Both the position numbers and the translations under genes were made by a program. From NCBI GenBank assembly GCA_028292265.1, contig JAQGMR010000063.1, forward strand, positions 1 to 37,928: DNA of 37,928 bases, read 5' to 3'. The stretch is from Herminiimonas sp. GTDB lineage: Bacteria > Pseudomonadota > Gammaproteobacteria > Burkholderiales > Burkholderiaceae_D. The notes beneath the pieces were generated by a model. That model saw only the letters and a program-made list of their open reading frames with translations, did not search any database and had not been told where the DNA came from. Shown in pieces: positions 16,053 through 24,136 of this stretch. Positions within the stretch are counted from its first letter, which is position 1, and the number at the start of each line of letters is the position of its first letter.

Positions 16053-17171
16053 ATGAAGCGACCGCTTGAGGGAGTGCGAATTCTCGATTTCAGCACGCTG
16101 CTTCCTGGCCCGATGGCGACGCTGCTGCTTGCCGAAGCAGGCGCTGAAGTGATCAAGATCGAGCGGCCGGGGCAGGGCGATGACATGCGCGGCTATGCGC
16201 CGAAGTTTGGCAAGGACAGTGTGAACTTCGCGCTGCTGAACCGCGGCAAGCGCAGCCTCGCGATCGATCTCAAGCAGGCGGGCGCGGTTGACAAGCTACG
16301 CAGTCTGATTGAAAGCGCTGATATCGTGGTTGAGCAGTTCCGCCCCGGCGTGATGGACCGGCTGGGTTTGGGCTATGAGGCTTTGTCGGCAATCAACGAC
16401 AGGATCATCTATTGCGCAATTACGGGATACGGACAGACCGGACCGCGTGCGCAGGTTGCCGCGCATGATCTGAACTACGTGGCCGAGTCGGGCATGCTCG
16501 GGCTCTCAACGGGCTCCGACGGTGCGCCGGTGGTGCCACCTGCGCTTATCGCTGACATCGCGGGCGGCACCTATCCCGCAGTCGTCAACATCTTGCTTGC
16601 GCTGCGCCAGCGGGACCAAAGCGGCAAGGGGTGCAAGCTGGATATCTCAATGGCCGATAACCTGTTCACGTTCCTTTACTGGGCGCTCGGTAATGGGCAA
16701 GCGGAAGGTAGTTGGCCGGTGCCCGGTGGCGAGTTGGTGACTGGCGGTTCACCTCGCTATCAAATCTATCGCACCAAAGACAACCGGTTCGTGGCAGCCG
16801 CGCCGCTCGAAGACAAGTTCTGGTCGAATTTCATTGACGCAATCGGCGCCCCGCGCGAACTGCTTGATGACAGCAGGTCGCCCGACATGGTGAAAACCCG
16901 CATCCAGGAGATTATTGCCACGCAGACTGCGGCACACTGGCAGACCTGTTTCATTGGCAAGGACGTGTGCTGCGCAATCGTCGCTTCGATGCAAGAAGCT
17001 TTCGCGGATGCGCAGTTCAAGGCGCGCGGTGTATTTTCGAGGGGACTTGAAAACGGCGACAAGCGCATCAGTGCGTTACCTGTTCCGGTACAGGATGTGT
17101 TCCGCGGCCCCGCCGATTGCGGCACCTACCCCGCACTGGGTGAGGCAAACAAGGACTTCGGCATAGATTGA
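16053..17171 (+). CDS. CaiB family protein, alpha-methylacyl-CoA racemase-like
   Basis: This is a class III CoA-transferase fold protein, 372 residues. The segments AAHDLNYVAESGML (His near 126) and PPALIADIAGG (Asp near 156) match the His/Asp catalytic pair of alpha-methylacyl-CoA racemases rather than the acyl-anhydride Asp context of transferases. It would therefore interconvert R and S 2-methyl (or ring-substituted) acyl-CoA epimers. The N-terminus PLEGVRILDFSTLLPGPMATLLLAEAGAEVIKIERPG is typical. The start at 16053 has AAGGAAG seven bases upstream and lies one base after the previous stop. It closes the tight operon; a true CoA-transferase role cannot be excluded. Confidence 0.82.
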   Translation: MKRPLEGVRILDFSTLLPGPMATLLLAEAGAEVIKIERPGQGDDMRGYAPKFGKDSVNFALLNRGKRSLAIDLKQAGAVDKLRSLIESADIVVEQFRPGVMDRLGLGYEALSAINDRIIYCAITGYGQTGPRAQVAAHDLNYVAESGMLGLSTGSDGAPVVPPALIADIAGGTYPAVVNILLALRQRDQSGKGCKLDISMADNLFTFLYWALGNGQAEGSWPVPGGELVTGGSPRYQIYRTKDNRFVAAAPLEDKFWSNFIDAIGAPRELLDDSRSPDMVKTRIQEIIATQTAAHWQTCFIGKDVCCAIVASMQEAFADAQFKARGVFSRGLENGDKRISALPVPVQDVFRGPADCGTYPALGEANKDFGID

Positions 17172-17402
17172 TCACCAATCTCGCGGCTCAAGTGACCGTA
17201 AAAAGCGCAGCGGGCAATGTGCTAGCGGCCTGCGCCACGGCCCTGAATCTCCACCACGGTGTTTTGCTTTTGACTGCACGAAGTTTTCGCAACTGCGCTC
17301 GCGCTTTCACGGTTTGCAACAGCGTTTTTTGTCCTAATGGCAGTATTCCCAAACCAATTTACAGAAACATCAACCGAAGACAATAAAGAAAAGGAGCACT
17401 AC
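17172..17402. other. Gap between the two catabolic modules
   Basis: These 231 bases have no supported gene. The last 80 are AT-rich and end in AAAAGGAGCACTAC before the next ATG. No convincing hairpin terminator or -35/-10 pair was found, so it is unclear whether the downstream genes have their own promoter. Confidence 0.4.
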
Positions 17403-17780
17403 ATGAACAAGGATGCTTTCGAGAAGGGCTTGAAGACACGCCGTGAAGTACTGGGCGCGGAGTACGTTGACAGTTCGATCAAGAACGCCGACGACTTCAA
17501 CATGCCCATGCAGGAACTCGTCACCGAATACTGCTGGAACGAGATCTGGAACCGGCCGGGCCTGGAACGCCGCACCCGCAGCTTCCTGAACCTCGCCATG
17601 ATTACAGCGCTAAACCGTCCGCATGAACTGAAGCTCCACGTCCGTGGCGCCATCAACAACGGCGTCACCAAGGAAGAGATTCGCGAAGTGTTCATGCAGG
17701 CTGCCGTCTACTGCGGCGTGCCGGCCGCCATCGACAGCTTCCGCGTCGCGAAGGAAGTCTTCAAAGAAATGGGAATCTGA
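17403..17780 (+). CDS. Carboxymuconolactone decarboxylase family protein (PcaC-like)
   Basis: This 125-residue protein is of the small all-helical CMD/AhpD superfamily. It has the PcaC pattern: ELVTEYCWNEIWNRPGLERRTRSFLNLAMITALNR in the middle and the helix HVRGAINNGVTKEEIREVFMQAAVYCGVPAAIDSFR at the end. PcaC decarboxylates gamma-carboxymuconolactone in protocatechuate breakdown, but no other pca genes are here, so the true substrate is unknown. The CxxC redox pair of AhpD-type members is absent, which argues against a peroxidase. AAGGAG precedes the ATG. The gene is coupled to the next (three bases between). Confidence 0.88.
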   Translation: MNKDAFEKGLKTRREVLGAEYVDSSIKNADDFNMPMQELVTEYCWNEIWNRPGLERRTRSFLNLAMITALNRPHELKLHVRGAINNGVTKEEIREVFMQAAVYCGVPAAIDSFRVAKEVFKEMGI

Positions 17781-17783
17781 GGG

Positions 17784-18665
17784 ATGGCGCTCAATCAAGT
17801 TGCTTTCATCGGCCTGGGTCGCATGGGCGTCCCCATGGCCGCGAACCTGCTACGGGCCGGCATCGCGGTCAGGGGATTCGACCTCGCGCCGAACGCCGGG
17901 CCCGAACTGGAAACCCTGGGGACCTTCACGCGTGCCGCAAGCGCGGTGGAGGCTGCGCGCGGCAGCGACCTAGTGATCCTGATGCTCCCCGACAGCAAGG
18001 TGGTCGACGCCTTGCTGTGGCAGGGCGCACCCGCGCTTGCGCAAGCGCTGGACCCCGGCGCGCTGGTGGTGGACATGAGCTCGTCCGATCCAATGCATTC
18101 GCGTGACAACGCGGCACGCCTGGCGGACCTGGGCCTCGGCTTCCTGGATGCGCCGGTTTCGGGTGGCGTCAAGCGCGCCGTGGACGGCAGCCTGTCCATC
18201 ATGGTCGGCGGCGAGGCAGCCGGATTCGAGCGCGCCACGGCGGTTCTGCAGGCCATGGGCAAGACCATCATTCACGTCGGTTCGGCAGGCGCGGGCCATG
18301 CGGTCAAGGCGCTCAACAACTACGTCTCGGCCTCGGGTCTGATTGCCGTGTCTGAAGCGCTGGTTGCGGCTGAAGCCTTCGGCATTGCGCCGCAGCTTGT
18401 GAACAAGGTGTTCAACGCGTCCACCGGCAAGAACAACACCACCGAGCACAAGGTGGAGAACTTCATGCTGTCGGGCCGGTACGACTCCGGGTTCGCGCTA
18501 TCGCTCATGCGCAAGGATGTGCAGACCGCCGCCGACTTCATCACCGGCATGCAGACGCCAAACGAGTTTGTGCAAAAGTGCCTGGCCGTGGCGACAGCCG
18601 CGGAACAGGGTCTGGAGCCGGGCGCCGACCATACCGCCGTCCACAAGTGGGTCCGTCGGAAATGA
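17784..18665 (+). CDS. NAD(P)-dependent beta-hydroxyacid dehydrogenase (3-hydroxyisobutyrate dehydrogenase family)
   Basis: This is a 293-residue member of the 3-hydroxyisobutyrate / tartronate semialdehyde / 6-phosphogluconate family. It has the N-terminal Rossmann motif FIGLGRMGVPMAANL, substrate-binding DAPVSGG near 127, the catalytic Lys in GAGHAVKALNNYV near 172, and the C-terminal helical domain with LMRKDVQTA. It oxidises a beta-hydroxy acid to an aldehyde or ketone, or works in reverse. The actual substrate is not readable. It overlaps the following hydrolase by ATGA and follows the CMD gene by three bases. Base composition here looks GC-richer than in the upstream operon. Confidence 0.9.
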   Translation: MALNQVAFIGLGRMGVPMAANLLRAGIAVRGFDLAPNAGPELETLGTFTRAASAVEAARGSDLVILMLPDSKVVDALLWQGAPALAQALDPGALVVDMSSSDPMHSRDNAARLADLGLGFLDAPVSGGVKRAVDGSLSIMVGGEAAGFERATAVLQAMGKTIIHVGSAGAGHAVKALNNYVSASGLIAVSEALVAAEAFGIAPQLVNKVFNASTGKNNTTEHKVENFMLSGRYDSGFALSLMRKDVQTAADFITGMQTPNEFVQKCLAVATAAEQGLEPGADHTAVHKWVRRK

Positions 18666-19912
18666 CGATCGAGACCCTGCCTTCCAGGCTGGGTGAAGCC
18701 GCGCTTGTCGCACTGTCCGTGCCGGAGGTTGGGGACGATGCGCGGCGCTGCAAGGCAAGGGTCGAGCTTCGCATCGGCCAGCAGGGGTCGACAGTCGTAC
18801 TGTGGCAAGGCGTGGAAGGTGGGCCGGTTATCCGGCTCGCCGCTGACGCCACGATCTGGATTGAAGTGTTTTCCCGCGCGCCTGCGCCGGGCTACCACTC
18901 GCTTGGCGCGCTACGGCGCATGGTCGCCGGCTTTGCGGTCGATGCCGATGAACTGGCGCTGGCCCAGGCCCTGCCTTTTCTGGAGCGCCTGGTACAGCGC
19001 ATGCGTGAATCGATGGTGGATGGTCGCTGCAGTCCGGCCCCCAGGCACGAGCGCAATGCGTTGGCGCACCTGCAGGGACGCTACGTCGAACTCGGCAGCA
19101 CGGAGGCCGGTTCGGACTGGGCCTACTCCGAAACTTGCGGCCCGGCCCAGGCACCCGCCCTCCTGATGCTGCACACGGCGGGCGCCGACGCACGCCAGTG
19201 GCACGGCCTGATGGGCATCGATGCCTTGCGCTCGCAATGGAGCATGCATGCGTTCGACTTGCCTGGACACGGTCGTTCGCCGCTGCCAGCGGGCCGTCCG
19301 AACTGGCACTGGGAACTTACCGAAGCCGATTACGTGCGCTGGGTGATCCAGTACCTGGACGCCGTTGGCCTGGAGCGCGTGGTCCTGATGGGTTGCTCAA
19401 TGGGTGCGGCAATTGCGCTGCCGCTGCTGGCGCGCTATCCGGAACGCTTCGTTGGTGCTGCGCTGCTGGAGGTGCCTTATCGCTCGCCGGGTCGACGTTC
19501 GCCGTACCTGAACTCGCCCGAGGTGCATGGCGGGCGACTCGCTGCCGCCTGGGTAGGCTCGCTGCTGTCGCCGACCACGCCGCGCGCCGGGCATGACGAT
19601 GCAAGCTGGATCTATTCGCAGGGCGCGCCCGGTGTCTATGACGGCGACCTTGCTTTCTACAGCGACGACTTTGACGCTCACGCGCATACCGCCGCCATTG
19701 ATGCCTCGCGCACCCCGCTGTGGCTGCTGACTGGCGACTACGACTATTCCGCCACGCCTGCCGACAGCAGAAGGGTGGCGCAAGAGATTGCGGGCGCCCA
19801 GTTTATCGAGATGCAGGGCATGGGCCATTTCCCGATGGTGGAGGACCCGATCGCACTCGCCCGATGGCTGGAACAGCCATTGCAGCAGCTGCGGGAGCGT
19901 GCCGTGACGTAG
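18662..19912 (+). CDS. Alpha/beta-hydrolase with unassigned N-terminal domain
   Basis: This 416-residue protein has a typical alpha/beta-hydrolase in its C-terminal two thirds. Visible are the oxyanion strand ALLMLHTAGADARQW (~166-180), FDLPGHGRSPLP, nucleophile Ser246 in GCSMGA, an acid around Asp359/361 (TGDYDYS) and His389 (GMGHFP), so the triad is complete. Likely chemistry is hydrolysis of a C-C or ester bond, for example an enol-lactone or beta-diketone. Residues 1-135 form an extra domain of beta-like then helical sequence (KARVELRIGQQGSTVVLWQG) that I do not recognise. The start at 18662 is set by the ATGA overlap with the previous gene; the frame extending to 18578 lies inside it. 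Confidence 0.85.
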   Translation: MTIETLPSRLGEAALVALSVPEVGDDARRCKARVELRIGQQGSTVVLWQGVEGGPVIRLAADATIWIEVFSRAPAPGYHSLGALRRMVAGFAVDADELALAQALPFLERLVQRMRESMVDGRCSPAPRHERNALAHLQGRYVELGSTEAGSDWAYSETCGPAQAPALLMLHTAGADARQWHGLMGIDALRSQWSMHAFDLPGHGRSPLPAGRPNWHWELTEADYVRWVIQYLDAVGLERVVLMGCSMGAAIALPLLARYPERFVGAALLEVPYRSPGRRSPYLNSPEVHGGRLAAAWVGSLLSPTTPRAGHDDASWIYSQGAPGVYDGDLAFYSDDFDAHAHTAAIDASRTPLWLLTGDYDYSATPADSRRVAQEIAGAQFIEMQGMGHFPMVEDPIALARWLEQPLQQLRERAVT

Positions 19913-20059
19913 GAGCGTGCGCGGCAGAGGAACCGCGGCTGCAATGTTCGCCGCCTTCTACCGCGCAGGCTCCTGGCGGGGCAGCGGCCGCTGCGCTGCC
20001 ATCGGAAGCGACTAGAAGACAACGAACAACAAACAACGACGAAGCAGGAGGAGACCACA

Positions 20060-20854
20060 ATGAGCTTGCCAATCTGGGAAGCCTACGCGCTGCGCTACGC
20101 CACTGTCAGCCGGCGGCCCGGCGAGAACTTCATATCGCAGGACGTGCACGACACCGCCACCAGCATGGACTATTACGTCTGGTTCCTGCGCAACGGCGAC
20201 CAGACCATCCTCGTGGATACGGGCTTCGACCAAAAGGCAGCCGACTCGCGCAAGCGGTCCCTGTTGCGTTGCCCGATCAAGTCGGTACAGGCTGCGGGCA
20301 TCCGGCTGGAAGAGATCAAGGACACGATCATCACCCATGCGCATTACGACCATGCCGGCAATACGGCCCTGCTGACAAATACCTGCTTCCACATCCAGGA
20401 ACGCGAGATGCAGTACGCCACCGGCAAGGACATGCGTCACGCCTTTTGCGGCCATGCCTACAACCCGCATGATGTGTGTGAACTGGTGCACGCCAATTTC
20501 GAGGGGCGGGTCGGCTTTCACGACGGCACTTGGGAAATGCGACCCGGCGTCACCGTGCACTGGGTCGGCGGCCACACTCGCGGATTGCAGATCGTGCGGG
20601 TGCATACGAGTCGCGGCTGGATTGTGCTGGCTTCAGACGCGGCGCACTACCTCGCGAACCTGCGCCAGCGCTCGCCGTTCCCGATCGTCATCAACGTTGG
20701 CGATATGCTTGACGGCTACGACATAATCGAGTCACTGGCGGAGTCGCCGCAGCACATCATCGCCGGTCACGATCCGAGCACGCTGCTGGAGTACAAGGCG
20801 GCCGGACCGGCCGGGCTGGACATCGTGTCGCTCAGCCAGCCGATCGCTGCTTGA
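20060..20854 (+). CDS. Metallo-beta-lactamase fold hydrolase, N-acyl-homoserine-lactonase-like
   Basis: This 264-residue MBL-fold enzyme has a two-metal site: HAHYDH (93-98), a His in VGGHTRG, the bridging Asp in LASDAAHY and a His in IAGHDP. The layout (DTGFD, ITHAHYDHAGN, GWIVLASDA) is that of the AHL-lactonase/AttM branch, which opens lactone rings. No signal peptide is seen, so it acts in the cytoplasm. Next to an alpha/beta-hydrolase and CMD-like protein, a role in opening a pathway lactone is at least as likely as quorum quenching. GCAGGAGGAG stands before the ATG. A 147-base gap without a gene separates it from the hydrolase. Confidence 0.86.
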   Translation: MSLPIWEAYALRYATVSRRPGENFISQDVHDTATSMDYYVWFLRNGDQTILVDTGFDQKAADSRKRSLLRCPIKSVQAAGIRLEEIKDTIITHAHYDHAGNTALLTNTCFHIQEREMQYATGKDMRHAFCGHAYNPHDVCELVHANFEGRVGFHDGTWEMRPGVTVHWVGGHTRGLQIVRVHTSRGWIVLASDAAHYLANLRQRSPFPIVINVGDMLDGYDIIESLAESPQHIIAGHDPSTLLEYKAAGPAGLDIVSLSQPIAA

Positions 20855-21199
20855 TGAAGCCGTATTGAATGCACCCCCAAGGAGGAAGCATGTGAGACGA
20901 GCGCTTATGGCCGCCACTTGCGCAATGCCAGTCTCACAATTCTGCAATGAGGCTGATGCTGCGTCATGAGCGGACGCCGGGATAACTAATATGCGGTGCA
21001 ATGGATCGGGTGCATGCCGGCCGCGCGCGGGAATCCCGAATGCCGTTACCATAGCTCGCGGTTTCGGCCGTGACCCTGCCGACAGCGTCAGGCTCGCGTA
21101 AACCACTTTATCCCCGCTTACTCGTGGGACCATGGCGGACTGATTTGCCTCCTGCTGCGATAATCGCGTGCAGCGCCTTACTTCACATGTTCCGGATTC
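20855..21199. other. Gap with possible gene remnant
   Basis: This 345-base gap has no gene of supported identity. It contains AAGGAGGAAGC directly followed by ATG-TGA at 20890-20895, a perfect ribosome binding site leading to an immediate stop. Using the overlapping GTG at 20892 gives a 25-codon frame ending at 20969. This may be the leftover start of a deleted fifth gene of the upstream module. No terminator was found. Confidence 0.35.
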
Positions 21200-22114
21200 A
21201 TGACACCTCCTGCACGACCCGCCCTGTCCACACCCGACGTCCCTCCCGGACGGTGGGTCGCACTTATGCCGTACGTATTTGTCGTGCTCTGGAGCTCCGG
21301 CTTTGTTGTCGCCAAACTGGGGCTGCCGTATGCGCCGCCGCTGACCTTTCTGATTCTTCGATTCCTGGCCGTGATCGTGGTTCTGGTCCCGCTGGTCCTT
21401 GTGTTGCGCGCGCCGTGGCCGGTCGGCAAGGTGGGCCATATTGCCCTTGCGGGGATTCTAGTCCAGGCTGGCTACCTTGGCGGCGTCTGGAGCGCAATCA
21501 AGCTCGGCATGCCGGCTGGTCTGTCGGCCCTGATTGTCGGCATGCAGCCAATACTGACCGCGTTCGCCGCCCCGCTTATTGGCGAGTCGGTTAGCGCCCG
21601 TCAATGGGTCGGACTGGTCTTCGGCATTTGCGGCGTGGCGCTGGTGGTGTCCAACAAGATCAGCTTGCTGGGGTTGTCGACTGAAAGCATTCTGCTTTGC
21701 GTACTCGCGCTGGCATCAATCACGATCGGGACCTTGTACCAAAAGCGCTATTGCGCGCGCTTCGACCTGCGCACCGGGACAATCATCCAGTTCGCCGCCT
21801 CGTGCCTTGCACTGTTGCCGTTCGCGATGCTGACCGAGCACCTCGACTGGGCCTTTTCATCGGTGCAGTGGACGCCAACATTTATCGGCGCCTTGCTGTG
21901 GTCGGCCTTTGCGTTGTCGATTGGGGCCATCTTCCTTCTGTTCGCCTTGATCCGAAAGAGCGCGGCAACCAGCGTGACCAGCCTGCTCTACCTGACCCCA
22001 CCGACCACGGCGCTGATGGCATGGGCCATGTTCGGCGAGGCATTCAGCTTGACCGCAATGCTGGGCATGGTGCTGGCCGTAGTCGGCGTCGCTTTTGTCG
22101 TGAGCCGTTCATGA
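21200..22114 (+). CDS. EamA/DMT family transporter (RhaT/YdcZ-like exporter)
   Basis: This 304-residue inner-membrane protein has ten hydrophobic segments arranged as two EamA repeats. The first repeat starts at LMPYVFVVLWSSGFVVAKLG (about residue 18), the second at ILLCVLALASITIGTLYQKRY (about 168). Conserved EamA features include PLIGESVSARQWVGLVFGICGVALV at the end of repeat one and TALMAWAMFGEAFSLTAMLGM in repeat two. Members export amino acids, nucleosides or metabolites; the substrate is not predictable. The start is unsupported by a strong ribosome binding site. It is followed after 37 bases by the nitroreductase gene. Confidence 0.88.
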   Translation: MTPPARPALSTPDVPPGRWVALMPYVFVVLWSSGFVVAKLGLPYAPPLTFLILRFLAVIVVLVPLVLVLRAPWPVGKVGHIALAGILVQAGYLGGVWSAIKLGMPAGLSALIVGMQPILTAFAAPLIGESVSARQWVGLVFGICGVALVVSNKISLLGLSTESILLCVLALASITIGTLYQKRYCARFDLRTGTIIQFAASCLALLPFAMLTEHLDWAFSSVQWTPTFIGALLWSAFALSIGAIFLLFALIRKSAATSVTSLLYLTPPTTALMAWAMFGEAFSLTAMLGMVLAVVGVAFVVSRS

Positions 22115-22151
22115 GGCTGCAACCCGGATTCAATTCGTCAATGGAGTCGAA

Positions 22152-22847
22152 ATGATAGAAAGCAATGAGCAAAGAATCGTCGATGCGGCGATCACGTCGC
22201 GGCGCTCGATCCGCGCCTTCCTCCCCACGCCGGTTGAGCGCGCGGATATCGAGGCCATTCTCGAGGTTGCGGCGCGAGCCCCATCTGGCTCCAACACGCA
22301 GCCCTGGAAGGTCTATGTATTGACCGGCGCTGCGAAGGCAGCCCTGTCGCGCGAGATATTGGAAACTTCCGCCGATCCGGAGCGGCTCAGCGAGCACACC
22401 CAGGAATACGCCTACTATCCGCGCAAGTGGGTCTCGCCTTTCGTCGACCGCCGCCGCAAGGTCGGTTGGGATTTGTATACTCTGCTCGGGCTGGGCCGGG
22501 AAAACAAGACCGGCATGCAGAGACAGCACGCACGCAACTATGAGTTCTTTGGCGCGCCCGTCGGGTTGATGTTTACAATCGACCGCGTAATGGATCAGGG
22601 ATCGTGGTTGGACTACGGCATGTTCTTGGAAAACATCATGGTGGCTGCACGTGGACGCGGTCTTGACACCTGTTCCCAAGCGGCCTTCACCCAGTTCCAT
22701 AAAATCATTGCCCGGCACCTCAATTTTCCGCAGTCTGAACAGCTGGTGTGCGGCATGTCACTTGGCTACGCAGATCCTTCGAAGATCGAGAATTCACTTG
22801 TAACCCAACGCGAGCCGATTTCCGGCTTCGCAACTTTTTTGGACTAG
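22152..22847 (+). CDS. Nitroreductase family protein (FMN)
   Basis: This 231-residue flavoprotein belongs to the NfsB/FRP superfamily and reduces nitro groups or quinone-like acceptors with NAD(P)H. Visible features are the N-terminal FMN phosphate-binding SRRSIRAFLPTPVE, APSGSNTQPWKVYVLTG, and the C-terminal LVCGMSLGYAD followed by a conserved Arg (TQREP) typical of FMN binding. GGAGTCGAA before the ATG gives a fair ribosome binding site. It lies three bases from the downstream dehydrogenase, so the two are co-expressed. The physiological acceptor is unknown; the closest family pattern by eye is the oxygen-insensitive nitrobenzoate-type reductase group. Confidence 0.9.
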   Translation: MIESNEQRIVDAAITSRRSIRAFLPTPVERADIEAILEVAARAPSGSNTQPWKVYVLTGAAKAALSREILETSADPERLSEHTQEYAYYPRKWVSPFVDRRRKVGWDLYTLLGLGRENKTGMQRQHARNYEFFGAPVGLMFTIDRVMDQGSWLDYGMFLENIMVAARGRGLDTCSQAAFTQFHKIIARHLNFPQSEQLVCGMSLGYADPSKIENSLVTQREPISGFATFLD

Positions 22848-22850
22848 ACC

Positions 22851-23918
22851 ATGAAAAATATCGCAGTTATCCCTGGAGACGGAATCGGCAAGGAAACGGT
22901 ACCTGAAGGTGTGCGGGTGCTCGATGCCGCCACCCGCAAATTCGGGCTGGATCTGAAGTTCAACCATTACGACTTTGCGTCATGCGACTACTTCGAGAAG
23001 CATGGTCAAATGATGCCGGACAACTGGAAAGACCTGCTCGAACCACAGAACGCGATTTTCTTTGGCGCCGTTGGCTGGCCCGCGAAGGTACCGGACCATA
23101 TTTCATTGTGGGGTTCGCTCCTCAAATTCCGGCGCGACTTTGACCAGTACGTGAACCTGCGGCCCTGCCGTTTGATGCCTGGCATTCCGTCCCCGCTGGT
23201 CAACCGCAAGCCGGGCGATATCGATTTCTACGTGGTCCGCGAAAATACCGAAGGTGAATATTCGTCGGTCGGTGGTCGGATGTATGAAGGGACTGATCGC
23301 GAAATCGTGTTCCAGCAAAGCTGCTTTTCCCGGAAGGGCGTGGACCGCATCCTGAAGTACGCGTTCGACCTTGCGCAGCGTCGTCCCAAGAAGCATTTGA
23401 CGGCTGCCACCAAGTCCAATGGCATCTCTATCACCATGCCGTATTGGGATGAGCGCGTGGTCGAAATGGGCAAGACGTATCCGGACATCAAGTGGGACAA
23501 GTACCACATCGACATCCTGACCGCACAGTTTGTCCTGCATCCCGACTGGTTCGACGTGGTGGTCGCCTCCAACCTGTTCGGCGACATTCTTTCGGACCTC
23601 GGGCCGGCCTGCACCGGCACCATTGCCATTGCTCCTTCGGCCAATATCAATCCAGAAGGTTTGTTCCCATCACTGTTCGAACCGGTCCACGGTTCGGCGC
23701 CCGATATCGCAGGCAAGGGACTTGCGAACCCGATCGGTCAGATCTGGTGCGGCGCAATGATGCTTGAACATTTTGGCTACGTCGAAGCAGGCGCTGCCAT
23801 CGTACGGGCCATCGAGAAAGTCCTCGAAGCCGGTCCAAAGAACGCTCCGTTCACCCCGGACATGGGCGGGACCGCTAAAACCGCAGACCTCGGGAAAGCA
23901 ATCGCCGAAGCCCTCTAA
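22851..23918 (+). CDS. Tartrate dehydrogenase / D-malate dehydrogenase (TtuC/DmlA)
   Basis: This 355-residue member of the isopropylmalate/isocitrate dehydrogenase family uses NAD and a divalent metal to oxidise and decarboxylate D-malate or tartrate. Motifs are VIPGDGIGKETVPEG at the N-terminus, FGAVGWPAKVPDHISLWG, the substrate-binding PCRLMPGIPSPLVNRKPGDIDFYVVRENTEGEY, the catalytic Lys in TAATKSN, metal-binding SNLFGDILSDLG, and the NAD-binding FEPVHGSAPDIAGKG. The W-x-x-LLKFRRDFDQYVNLRP region lacks the isopropylmalate-specific loop and matches tartrate/D-malate enzymes. It ends the three-gene run just before a strong terminator. Which of the two substrates it prefers cannot be told by eye. 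Confidence 0.88.
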   Translation: MKNIAVIPGDGIGKETVPEGVRVLDAATRKFGLDLKFNHYDFASCDYFEKHGQMMPDNWKDLLEPQNAIFFGAVGWPAKVPDHISLWGSLLKFRRDFDQYVNLRPCRLMPGIPSPLVNRKPGDIDFYVVRENTEGEYSSVGGRMYEGTDREIVFQQSCFSRKGVDRILKYAFDLAQRRPKKHLTAATKSNGISITMPYWDERVVEMGKTYPDIKWDKYHIDILTAQFVLHPDWFDVVVASNLFGDILSDLGPACTGTIAIAPSANINPEGLFPSLFEPVHGSAPDIAGKGLANPIGQIWCGAMMLEHFGYVEAGAAIVRAIEKVLEAGPKNAPFTPDMGGTAKTADLGKAIAEAL

Positions 23919-23935
23919 AGCCCCGTTCTGCTTCT

Positions 23936-23974
23936 GCGAGTCCTGCGTTTCCCTGACGCAGGACTCGCTTTTCT
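23936..23974 (+). terminator. Rho-independent terminator after the tartrate/D-malate dehydrogenase gene
   Basis: GCGAGTCCTGCG and CGCAGGACTCGC form a perfect 12-bp stem with a 9-base loop (23936-23968), followed directly by TTTTCT. It is 18 bases after the stop codon. Confidence 0.9.
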
Positions 23975-24069
23975 ATTGATCAGCGTTAAATATCGCGCGC
24001 CAGTGCTTTGCTTTGCGGCATTGCCAATTCGAAAAGCGATTAAATACAACGGCTAACTCCTTAATTCTC

Positions 24070-24097
24070 TTGCGATATTGCAGCATTTTGCTAGACT
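24070..24097 (+). promoter_or_regulatory. Candidate sigma-70 promoter of the endopeptidase gene
   Basis: TTGCGA (24070-24075) and TAGACT (24092-24097), four of six matches each, are separated by 16 bases, about 40 bases before the ATG at 24137. The gene is isolated between two terminators, so a promoter is needed here. Confidence 0.45.
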
Positions 24098-24136
24098 GCA
24101 AGACAGTTCTCGCGGGAATTATTTCAGGAGTTAAAG

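Noticed and set aside
17403..17780. Protocatechuate pathway gene pcaC
   Set aside because: No pcaB, pcaD, pcaG or pcaH nearby; only the family, not the pathway, can be claimed.
20060..20854. Dedicated quorum-quenching AHL lactonase
   Set aside because: The fold supports lactone hydrolysis, but the catabolic setting and lack of luxI/luxR genes give no support for a signalling role.
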